From a virus, in the IMG/VR virus record IMGVR_UViG_3300032311_000276, positions 1 through 22,947 of that record: DNA of 22,947 nt; one strand, given 5' to 3'. The notes under the pieces are model-generated. The model worked only from the letters and a program-made list of their open reading frames with translations, had not been told where the DNA came from and searched no databases. A program made the translations under genes and the position numbers. Shown piece after piece: positions 6,924-12,814 of the stretch (positions are counted from its first letter, which is position 1; every line of letters starts with the position of its first letter).

Positions 6924-6952
6924 AATATATATCACTAAGATATCTATGTCAA
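6924..6952 (-). promoter_or_regulatory. Sigma70-type promoter of the packaging/rusA operon
   Basis: On the minus strand, TTGACA (6952-6947) is followed after 17 bases by TATATT (6929-6924). This is a full-consensus -35 box with a five-of-six -10 box at ideal spacing. The predicted start is at about 6917, the same position as the ATG of the first gene. It drives the leftward operon and stands back-to-back with the plus-strand promoter at 6966-6994; the two -35 boxes are 13 bases apart. Confidence 0.7.
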
Positions 6953-6965
6953 TAGTATTTATAGA

Positions 6966-6994
6966 TTGACTTAAAATTATTTATCGCTTATATT
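6966..6994 (+). promoter_or_regulatory. Sigma70-type promoter reading into the structured noncoding region
   Basis: On the plus strand, TTGACT (6966-6971), a 17-base spacer and TATATT (6989-6994) form a near-consensus promoter with predicted start at about 7001. No open frame follows for more than 500 bases on this strand, and the next gene (7508-8140) is encoded on the other strand. The natural product is therefore a noncoding RNA. GTCAAT (6948-6953) and ATTGAC (6965-6970), which contain parts of both divergent -35 boxes, form an inverted repeat that one repressor could cover. Confidence 0.65.
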
Positions 6995-7000
6995 ACTCAT

Positions 7001-7425
7001 ACGGGGCCATTACCCAGCCCTCCTAAATGTAGTAGCTGACAGATAGGGATAAACGTGTTGAATCAGTGGATTCTCCTTAAGTGTTGTTCCCGGATGGGAT
7101 CAAACAACAGTATCGGGGATCTGACCACTGGGGATGTAGCGTAGTGCATTACATCTAGACTAGATAAACGAGAAGCTACAACCATATTTGGTTAGTAAGA
7201 TAATTTAAACAATACTGTTTATTATCGGGTTAGGTTCTATTGTCGCACGATCTTTAGGTTTTAAATCATTATGTATTACTAAATACAGTCAGTAGGAAAG
7301 GTTTGCTTTTGCCAAGACATACCATCTTTGAGATATCCTTTGTTATCAATTCCTTAATTTCTAGCGAAAAATTGTGTGAGATACCCCTCATAGAAGCGGA
7401 CGGGGTGGGGGGGAAAGGGTCGTCT
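7001..7425 (+). ncRNA. Candidate large structured RNA
   Basis: No protein frame fits this 0.5-kb stretch, but it folds in an ordered way. A closing helix joins the ends: ACCC 7012-7015 with GGGT 7417-7420, and CCCTCC 7018-7023 with GGGGGG 7408-7413. Inside are CAGTGG 7064-7069/CCACTG 7125-7130 enclosing ATTCTC 7070-7075/GGGGAT 7115-7120 and TGTTGTT 7082-7088/AACAACA 7103-7109; GATGTA 7133-7138/TACATC 7150-7155; AACCA/TGGTT 7180-7193; GATAAT 7199-7204/ATTATC 7221-7226 continued by AAAC/GTTT; ATTGT/ACGAT 7239-7251; TGTATT 7272-7277/AATACA 7282-7287; and ACCCC 7383-7387/GGGGT 7402-7406. Several pairs are G-T wobbles that would be A-C mismatches on the other strand, which favours the plus strand and matches the promoter at 6966-6994. 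The 3' end is not defined. No tRNA or known ribozyme motif is evident. Confidence 0.5.
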
Positions 7426-7494
7426 TTCTGATAACTCACTAGAGCCATGCATGTTTTAGAGCATTAATGAATTACTATTGATTCTTTTCTGACA

Positions 7495-7512
7495 GCTAAA
7501 CGAACATTTAGC
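7495..7512. other. Perfect hairpin across the stop codon of the winged-helix gene
   Basis: GCTAAA (7495-7500) and TTTAGC (7507-7512) pair perfectly around a six-base loop and include the stop codon at 7508-7510. No T-run follows on either strand, so it is not a standard terminator. It could protect an RNA 3' end or slow the polymerases converging here. Between it and the structured RNA (about 7426-7494) I see only a weak AT-rich hairpin ahead of CTTTTCTG near 7465-7488, a possible but poor plus-strand terminator. Confidence 0.3.
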
Positions 7513-8140
7513 CTATGTAATTGATCGCCTCTGATACGCTCAAGCCTGTTGATAGGCCATCAAGTATCTTAATTGGATCTGATCCAGCCTCGAGAGCCTT
7601 CTCAATCGCCAACATATCACCCTCACTCTTTAGATATTTAAAAATAGCTAGTATAGGATCATCACTCTGATTCACTGATTCAGAATCTCTATCGGGTTTC
7701 ACTTGATCCGATTCAATCTGATTCAATAGCATTGTATGCCTTTGGATCGTTAAGATGTCATTATTCGATAGATCATCATTCTTTAGATCATCATGCTTGA
7801 TCTTATCGTCATAAATGATTCGCCTTGTATTGCCTTTGAGGTTAGGAAAGTAATTACTAAACGATTGAATATAACCCAGCCTCTCGATCTTTTTTAAATG
7901 CTTTCCGATATTCTGTGGTGTGCATTTTAAGTCTTTAGCGATCGTCTTTAATGATACGAATGAATAGCCCGACTTATTACAATACCCAGCTAATGCACAT
8001 AAAGCCCGTAAATTCTCGCCTGTCACTCGCCTATCGATCACGGCCTTAATTGGTATCACCACAAAATGTCGCTGATCCTCATTCTTAATCTTTTTAAGTT
8101 TTATCGCCTCTGGGATCGTATAGCTTTTAGATATATTCAT
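7508..8140 (-). CDS. Winged-helix DNA-binding protein (putative regulator or replication initiator)
   Basis: This 210-residue protein has a helix-turn-helix region at about residues 30-95. AVIDRRVTGENLRALCALAG is followed by YSFVSLKTIAKDLKCTPQN and then IGKHLKKIERLGYIQS, the pattern of phage winged-helix domains of the type found in replication initiators and MarR-like regulators. The second half is acidic and low-complexity (NDDLSNNDIL, SDQVKPDRDSES), then ends with a helical domain. It is transcribed from its own promoter, whose predicted start coincides with the ATG (leaderless). It diverges from the 8241 operon with only 100 bases between them, a switch-like arrangement. GATC sites are unusually dense in the gene. 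Whether it regulates the divergent operon or starts replication cannot be told from sequence. Confidence 0.7.
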   Translation of the reverse strand: MNISKSYTIPEAIKLKKIKNEDQRHFVVIPIKAVIDRRVTGENLRALCALAGYCNKSGYSFVSLKTIAKDLKCTPQNIGKHLKKIERLGYIQSFSNYFPNLKGNTRRIIYDDKIKHDDLKNDDLSNNDILTIQRHTMLLNQIESDQVKPDRDSESVNQSDDPILAIFKYLKSEGDMLAIEKALEAGSDPIKILDGLSTGLSVSEAINYIG

Positions 8141-8147
8141 ACTCTAC

Positions 8148-8176
8148 ATTATAGCAAAATAATATATCTTTTTTAA
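8148..8176 (-). promoter_or_regulatory. Promoter of the winged-helix gene
   Basis: On the minus strand, a perfect TATAAT (8153-8148) is preceded by TG one base upstream (extended -10) and, 17 bases further, by TTAAAA (8176-8171) as a weak -35. The start would be at about 8141, next to the ATG at 8140, so the message should lack a leader. The arms ATTAT (8148-8152) and ATAAT (8159-8163) form a small inverted repeat over the -10 box, a possible autoregulatory site. Confidence 0.65.
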
Positions 8177-8182
8177 TATAGC

Positions 8183-8193
8183 TATGAGATAAT
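8183..8193 (+). promoter_or_regulatory. Extended -10 promoter of the rightward operon
   Basis: TATG (8183-8186), one base, then GATAAT (8188-8193) match the extended -10 consensus; the -35 region is poor. The start would be at about 8200, giving a 40-base leader before the ATG at 8241. The -10 box lies only 35 bases from the -10 of the divergent winged-helix promoter, so the two RNA polymerase footprints overlap and mutual exclusion is expected. TATAGC occurs twice in the region (8150-8155 and 8177-8182). Confidence 0.55.
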
Positions 8194-8240
8194 CAGATCG
8201 CCAATAAAGGCATTTTACAATCCAGAAAGGATATAAAACT

Positions 8241-8396
8241 ATGTATTATAACCCGTATGATCCAGCGTCATTCAAGCGTAAGCCTCTCGATCGTGACCAA
8301 TGGCATAAGCCCGAAACTTCATGGCTTGTCATTATCTCGATTCTTTTTATCATTGAAACGATCGCATTAATAGTATATATGGCCAACAATGTATGA
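8241..8396 (+). CDS. Small single-span membrane protein
   Basis: This 51-residue frame has a polar, basic N-terminus (MYYNPYDPASFKRKPLDRDQ) and one hydrophobic segment at about residues 29-47 (LVIISILFIIETIALIVYM). A GAAAGG ribosome site lies about ten bases upstream, and the stop overlaps the next start (ATGA). Positive charges before the span suggest the N-terminus stays in the cytoplasm. It is the first gene of the four-gene rightward unit and shares its codon style. The function is unknown; a membrane-directed host-takeover or superinfection-exclusion role is only a guess. Confidence 0.7.
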   Translation: MYYNPYDPASFKRKPLDRDQWHKPETSWLVIISILFIIETIALIVYMANNV

Positions 8397-8479
8397 AATA
8401 TGTTATGGGATTTATATATTTCTATTGTGGTGTGGCCGTCTATTTAATATGTCGGCTCATTCTCTCATTCTTTAAATAA
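8393..8479 (+). CDS. 28-residue membrane micropeptide
   Basis: This very short frame (MKYVMGFIYFYCGVAVYLIC, then RLILSFFK) is hydrophobic almost throughout and ends with basic residues, as expected for a single membrane span. It starts by ATGA overlap with the preceding membrane-protein gene, so it would be translated by reinitiation, and a 17-base gap separates it from the next gene. The overlap, composition and lack of spare sequence support it. No family can be named for so short a peptide. Confidence 0.55.
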   Translation: MKYVMGFIYFYCGVAVYLICRLILSFFK

Positions 8480-8496
8480 ACTCTGAAAGGGTATAT

Positions 8497-10005
8497 ATGG
8501 AATCAAGACTTTTAAAATTGAATAATCTCATACATGATCGATACGACATAGAGAGATTAATTCACAGCAATATAAGGCTTAATGTTGCACCTTATGAACA
8601 GAAATACACTAATAAATATAATAAACAAGTCATTAGAACGACTGGCCGACTAGTTTCACAATATATAAGTAAGATTAAAAGCAAGAAAATAGGCCTCGAC
8701 GGCGAGATTGAATATCTCAATACGATTAGATCTCAATTATCGAGTGAAGTAGCCTACAGAATTGAGCCTCGCCTCAAATATATTGAGGATCAATTCAAAC
8801 ATGGCCATTGGATCAAGATAGATTATGCCTCATATATAATAGGCCTCGAGGCTGTCTATTCTAATTTCTCGCAATATAACATATTGCACAATCTACACGA
8901 ATCCACGGCCGATCCCTTGCTAGTCGCATACTATCCCACAATCGATCACATGAGAAAAGGCCGAGAAGTAAGAACAAAGCTCGGAAAGTATCTCAAAACG
9001 TATCAAATAGAATTTGGATTATCTGATGCACAGATCAAAAGCATAGTAGAGAATCACAATACTTTAATCGAGGCTCGGGCTGGTTGGACTGTGAAATTTA
9101 TTGGCTCGAATGATCCTCAAGGCTGGTTTAATGTTTATGCAAACTGCACATATCGATCATGTATGAGCGATCGAAAAGGTGATGCTGACGAATGGATTAA
9201 ACAATATGCACACGATCGATCTGTTTTAAGACTTGCTTTCATTCAGTCGGGCGATAATATCGTGGCTCGTTGCATTGTAAGAGAGGATTTAAAGGAATGG
9301 ATTCGAGTATATCCCGAGCCTAACGGCTACACCGAGGGTAATTTCCTCAAGTCATATTTGCAAAATATGGGATATAAACACGGAACATTAATCGATACTT
9401 TAATCACTACGAGGCCTCATTCAGAGGGTGGCTATGTTGCACCTTATATCGATCGAGGCTCGAATGATAATTTTCCTCAAGGTGTAATCGAAAAGAATGG
9501 CGATCAATTATATATTCGGATTGTTGAGGACGGCGATTTTGATCTTACTTATACGAATGGACGCACAGAAGAGGAAGAGGAAGAGTATCACTGTGAATGT
9601 TGCGACGGCTATTTTAACGAGGACGACATGGACGGCGATATTTGCCTAGATTGTCTTGATGAATATACGTCGGCTCGTAGTTGTAACGGAACTGATGCAT
9701 GGATTAATAATAATGACGTGATCTGGGTTGGCGATTATGCTTATGATCCCGATTATCTCGAGGATAATAATATTTATTATGATGAGTATAACGGCGAGTA
9801 TTATCATTTAGATGATCTGGTTTCTACTTCTCGAGGCATGGTGCATCATCACGATTGTATATTATTAGATCACGAGGACTGCGAGGGAAATTCTCATGCC
9901 GTGAATGATGATTCTCACGAATTATCGGACGGCACAATTTGTCATACAGATGATGCCGAATCACTCGAGGCCGAATTACAGAAAAGCGAGGCCACAAGTG
10001 AATAA
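8497..10005 (+). CDS. Large phage protein of unknown function with zinc-binding cysteines and acidic C-terminus
   Basis: This 502-residue protein has an AAAGG ribosome site six bases before the ATG. The first 200 residues are helical and basic. The core, about 205-350, contains WFNVYANCTYRSCMSDRKGD, then LRLAFIQSGDNIVARCIVRE and GGYVAPYID. I recall this order of blocks (SCM, ARxxVR, Y(V/A)xPYID) in other uncharacterised phage proteins. A run of glutamates leads into a Cys cluster at about 366-385 (CECC, then CLDC), which could bind zinc. The last 130 residues are strongly acidic and Tyr-rich with further Cys and His. There is no recognised catalytic motif. It overlaps the peptidase gene by eight bases. 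An enzymatic core with a DNA-mimic-like tail is a hypothesis. Confidence 0.8.
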   Translation: MESRLLKLNNLIHDRYDIERLIHSNIRLNVAPYEQKYTNKYNKQVIRTTGRLVSQYISKIKSKKIGLDGEIEYLNTIRSQLSSEVAYRIEPRLKYIEDQFKHGHWIKIDYASYIIGLEAVYSNFSQYNILHNLHESTADPLLVAYYPTIDHMRKGREVRTKLGKYLKTYQIEFGLSDAQIKSIVENHNTLIEARAGWTVKFIGSNDPQGWFNVYANCTYRSCMSDRKGDADEWIKQYAHDRSVLRLAFIQSGDNIVARCIVREDLKEWIRVYPEPNGYTEGNFLKSYLQNMGYKHGTLIDTLITTRPHSEGGYVAPYIDRGSNDNFPQGVIEKNGDQLYIRIVEDGDFDLTYTNGRTEEEEEEYHCECCDGYFNEDDMDGDICLDCLDEYTSARSCNGTDAWINNNDVIWVGDYAYDPDYLEDNNIYYDEYNGEYYHLDDLVSTSRGMVHHHDCILLDHEDCEGNSHAVNDDSHELSDGTICHTDDAESLEAELQKSEATSE

Positions 10006-10963
10006 ATTACTCAACATAATGACGTATCGCCGAGAACATGGCTCGAAAGGTGAAAAGGCTTTCATTAAGCATTATTTAAAAGGCTTTAAGCCGATTAAAA
10101 GTAAAGCGAACGAGATCATAGCCTATTCTCACGAGATCACATCAAAGAATAAGAATCGCATTTTATGGTCATGTCACATTGATACAATGCACAAAAAAGA
10201 TCCCGACGTTATAAAGCAAAATGTCTATTTGGATTCTTTTGATGTTGCCTTTGTAGATGATAAATCGGATTGCCTCGGTGCTGATAATGGTGCTGGTGTA
10301 TTTTTAATGCTGGAAATGATCGAGGCTGGTATTGCTGGGACGTATATATTTCACAGAGGCGAGGAAATGGGTTGTTGGGGATCATCACAGATCGCAAAAG
10401 ATCACGAGGATTTTCTCAAGACTTTCACTCATGCGATCGCTTTTGATCGTCGAGGCACAACGTCGATTATTACTCACCAATCGGGATCGAGAGCCTGTAG
10501 TGATAAACTAGGGCTACAGATCGCCGATCTTTTCGGCATGGGTTATAAATTGGACGACACGGGCGTATATACCGACACGGCCGAATATACTCATTTAATA
10601 CCCGAGTGTTTAAATATCTCGATAGGCTATGCCAACGAACATACGAGCAAAGAATCGCTCGACGTGGCTCACGTTATGGCCTTACGAGATCGGATATTAT
10701 TGATCCAATGGGATAAGATCGTTTTAAAAGTAGATCGCAAACCCGAGGCCAAACAAAGTCGCTACGGCTCTTATTCTTACGACTACGGCCTTTCTTATGA
10801 GGATATTCTTTATATGAATGGCGATCAGATTAAGAAATGGGCTAAAACGGCTACGCCTCAAGAGATAACCTATCTTATACAAGATCTAGTATCACAGATA
10901 GATTACTATGAGCAAGGCTACCAAATGGCCTACAACGATCCGAATCAAGAAATACCATTTTAA
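9998..10963 (+). CDS. M20/M28-type zinc metallopeptidase homologue
   Basis: I place the start at a GTG (9998) with GAGG six bases upstream, overlapping the preceding stop; an earlier frame opening at 9905 would run through that gene. The 321-residue protein shows the two-metal peptidase signature in order: His60-x-Asp62 (SCHIDTMH), bridging Asp96 (LGADNGAG), general-base pair Glu122-Glu123 (HRGEEMGCWGS), Asp150 (AFDRRG), and a late His215 (NISIGYANEHTSKESLDVAH). Such enzymes trim peptides, amino-acid conjugates or acylated amino acids in the cytoplasm. There is no signal peptide. It ends the four-gene unit and is followed by a strong terminator. The fold is well supported; the substrate is unknown, and the gene is an unusual phage cargo. 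Confidence 0.82.
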   Translation: MNKLLNIMTYRREHGSKGEKAFIKHYLKGFKPIKSKANEIIAYSHEITSKNKNRILWSCHIDTMHKKDPDVIKQNVYLDSFDVAFVDDKSDCLGADNGAGVFLMLEMIEAGIAGTYIFHRGEEMGCWGSSQIAKDHEDFLKTFTHAIAFDRRGTTSIITHQSGSRACSDKLGLQIADLFGMGYKLDDTGVYTDTAEYTHLIPECLNISIGYANEHTSKESLDVAHVMALRDRILLIQWDKIVLKVDRKPEAKQSRYGSYSYDYGLSYEDILYMNGDQIKKWAKTATPQEITYLIQDLVSQIDYYEQGYQMAYNDPNQEIPF

Positions 10964-10966
10964 GAC

Positions 10967-10996
10967 TTGCACAGAGATATCGAGCCGTGTTAAAAT
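10967..10996 (+). promoter_or_regulatory. Candidate promoter for the recombinase/recombination operon
   Basis: TTGCAC (10967-10972), 18 bases, then TAAAAT (10991-10996) with TG one base before the -10 box (extended -10). The start would fall at about 11003, inside the 3' arm of the terminator hairpin that ends the preceding operon. The new transcript would thus begin after the stem can no longer form and escape termination. This compact arrangement is plausible, but the -35 is weak. Confidence 0.4.
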
Positions 10997-11018
10997 CATG
11001 GCTCAATATCTTTTTTTT
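10976..11018 (+). terminator. Strong rho-independent terminator of the 8241-10963 operon
   Basis: GATAT-C-GAGCC (10976-10986) pairs with GGCTC-A-ATATC (11000-11010), ten pairs with one C/A mismatch, around a 13-base loop. It is followed at once by eight T residues (11011-11018). It lies 12 bases after the peptidase stop and separates that unit from the serine recombinase. Confidence 0.88.
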
Positions 11019-11041
11019 AATCCGTGAAAGGACATAAAGGC

Positions 11042-11737
11042 ATGAAATTTATAGCATATTATCGAGTTTCCACCGACAAACAAGGCCAATCGGGATTAGG
11101 CCTCGAGGCTCAAAAGCAAATTTGCTTTTCATACGCCCAGCAACAAGGCGCTGAAATCGTAACAGAACTCACCGACGTAGAATCTGGCAGTCACAATGAT
11201 AGGGCAAATTTAATTGTAGCTTTGGATATGTTAAAGCATGATCCAAGTTGTAAATTATTGGTAGCCAAACAATGCCGTCTTACTAGATCAGTTGCATTGA
11301 TGTCAAAACTATTGGAAGAATTACCAGCCAATAGTATTGTTGTAGCTGAAAGCCCTCAAGCATCTATCTTTGAATTACATATTAGAGCTGTATTAAATGA
11401 GGAAACACGTCGGCAAATCTCAATCAATACCAAGAATGCATTACAGGCAGCCAAAGCACGTGGCATCAAGTTAGGTGCGCCACCCAAAGACATTAAAAGA
11501 ATTTCACAAGCGGGCGGCGATGCAACAAGGCGCAAGGCCGCAGAGTTTTCACTTGGTATGATTGATGTGATACAGATAGTTAAGGGTAGAAATCAATCCT
11601 TTGACGCTGAGAAGTATGCAGAAGATCTTAACGCATTAGGCATACTAACTTATAGGCGTAAGAAGTGGAGTCAAGGAAGTGTGTATCGTTTAATGAAAAA
11701 CATTCATAAATTAAATAAGGATATCAATCTATGGTAG
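11042..11737 (+). CDS. Small serine recombinase (resolvase/invertase family)
   Basis: I choose the ATG at 11042 (MKFIAYYRVSTDKQG); an in-frame GTG at 11024 would put six residues before the usual first strand. The 231-residue protein has the catalytic Arg8 and Ser10 (YYRVSTDKQ), the conserved LEAQ block, Glu42-Ser48 region (ELTDVESG), and QCRLTR with Arg79 and Arg82, where the usual aspartate of the DRLSR motif is replaced by Cys78. A LGAPP linker near 150 leads to a C-terminal helix-turn-helix (ALGILTYRRKKWSQGSVYRL). It is far shorter than large serine integrases, so resolution or inversion is likelier than integration. It overlaps the YqaJ gene by seven bases. Codon style changes at about 11175, inside the catalytic domain. 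Confidence 0.88.
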   Translation: MKFIAYYRVSTDKQGQSGLGLEAQKQICFSYAQQQGAEIVTELTDVESGSHNDRANLIVALDMLKHDPSCKLLVAKQCRLTRSVALMSKLLEELPANSIVVAESPQASIFELHIRAVLNEETRRQISINTKNALQAAKARGIKLGAPPKDIKRISQAGGDATRRKAAEFSLGMIDVIQIVKGRNQSFDAEKYAEDLNALGILTYRRKKWSQGSVYRLMKNIHKLNKDINLW

Positions 11738-12681
11738 GCAAACTAACACCCAATGACATTTTGTCATGCAGTAGACTCCCGGCCGTGCTTGGTTTTAGCA
11801 AGTATCGGACAGCCAATGATGAATTAAAAGTATCTATTGATTCATTACATGGCAAAGAGCCAGAGTTTAATAACAACGAAGCTATGGACTGGGGCAACAG
11901 GCTAGAGAAAACAATTCTTGCAGAGTCAGCAACAAGGCTCGGACTTGAATCGTATGATTTAGAACACGATAAAGCATACTTTCATCGTGACATTCCATTA
12001 GCATGCAGTCTTGATGGCACAGCTAAGGGTAATGATTCTATTATATTTACAGACATTGATAAGGGTATTTATGTTATGAATAAAGATTCTATTAAACTCA
12101 GTGGTTTAGGTATCATTGAAGCCAAACTTACAGGCCAAGATGTTGAAGATACACCAGCAGTTTATCGTGGTGTCATTCAATTACAAGGCCAGATGGACAT
12201 TATGGAAGCATCATGGGGCGCACTTTGCGTCTTATATAAAGGAACGCAGTTAAGAATATTCCTATATGAGTATAATGAAGATCAAGTCAATATGGTGCGT
12301 CAAGCGGCCATTGAATTTAATGAGAAGATTCAGAAGTATAAACGTGAGTCTGAAATTGATTGGTATCCATTAGCAACAAGTGCAGAAGCAACAAGGATCT
12401 TTGACCATGCAGAAAAAGAAGTTATTGAGATTCCAGAGATTGAAATACAAGCTGAGAAGATCATTACTTTAAGAGAAGCTATTGCAGAAGCAGAAGAAGC
12501 TATTGATAGATTACAGCGCAACATTATGGATCAGATGCGCGATAAAGAGATATGTCATGCGGGTCGTTACAAGATCTCATGGCCTATGCGTCAGTATAAA
12601 GCACAGCCAGCAAAAACTGTGCCAGCAAAAGAAGGTTATGTTATTCGTCAATCTAAACTATCTATAAGGGATCGTATATGA
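11731..12681 (+). CDS. YqaJ-type (lambda-exonuclease fold) recombination exonuclease
   Basis: This enzyme resects double-stranded DNA ends 5' to 3', giving 3' single strands for the annealing protein encoded just downstream. The 316-residue protein shows the PD-(D/E)xK core of the family: Glu59 in WGNRLEKTIL, Asp95 in ACSLDGTA, Glu130-x-Lys132 in LGIIEAKLTG, and Gln150/Gln152 in VIQLQGQMDIM. The N-terminus (DILSCSRLPAVLGFSKYRTA) matches the YqaJ entry region. The last third is a charged coiled coil (EIEIQAEKIITLREAIAEAE). An AAGGA site precedes the ATG inside the recombinase gene. It is followed by a small membrane-protein gene and ERF. Confidence 0.92.
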   Translation: MVGKLTPNDILSCSRLPAVLGFSKYRTANDELKVSIDSLHGKEPEFNNNEAMDWGNRLEKTILAESATRLGLESYDLEHDKAYFHRDIPLACSLDGTAKGNDSIIFTDIDKGIYVMNKDSIKLSGLGIIEAKLTGQDVEDTPAVYRGVIQLQGQMDIMEASWGALCVLYKGTQLRIFLYEYNEDQVNMVRQAAIEFNEKIQKYKRESEIDWYPLATSAEATRIFDHAEKEVIEIPEIEIQAEKIITLREAIAEAEEAIDRLQRNIMDQMRDKEICHAGRYKISWPMRQYKAQPAKTVPAKEGYVIRQSKLSIRDRI

Positions 12682-12812
12682 AAGATTTGATTTGTGCATT
12701 ATGGGGGTTAGGTATTTGTGGTGGACTCCTATTGTTAATGGTAATAGTAGCAGTAGTATGGGCAGAGATTAATCTCAAGAAGAATGAATCATATTTTGAA
12801 AAGGATAAATAA
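12678..12812 (+). CDS. Small single-span membrane protein
   Basis: This 44-residue frame begins MKDLICALWGLGICGG, continues with a hydrophobic stretch LLLLMVIVAVVWAEI and ends with a short charged tail. The start overlaps the YqaJ stop by ATGA, and the ERF start follows two bases after its own stop, so it is embedded in the recombination operon. A GG pair near residue 15 could allow helix packing. No family is recognised. Membrane insertion is predicted from hydrophobicity alone. Confidence 0.7.
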   Translation: MKDLICALWGLGICGGLLLLMVIVAVVWAEINLKKNESYFEKDK

Positions 12813-12814
12813 AC

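Noticed and set aside
7089-7140. A 16-codon plus-strand frame starting within the structured region as a leader peptide
   Set aside because: It has no ribosome site and lies across paired arms of the predicted fold.
6936-7507. tRNA, tmRNA or hammerhead ribozyme in the gene-free stretch
   Set aside because: No T-loop consensus, no cloverleaf with CCA-like end and no CUGANGA/GAAA core could be found; the helices seen do not fit these RNAs.
9905-9997. Earlier start for the metallopeptidase gene
   Set aside because: It would overlap the 502-residue gene by 101 bases, lacks a ribosome site and adds residues outside the family core; the GTG at 9998 with GAGG is better.
11024-11041. GTG start for the serine recombinase
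   Set aside because: The catalytic strand begins at the ATG at 11042, matching the family N-terminus; the GTG lies in the ribosome-site region.
11018-11042. An attachment site next to the serine recombinase
   Set aside because: No repeat or symmetric core is visible; without a bacterial partner sequence the call would be unsupported.
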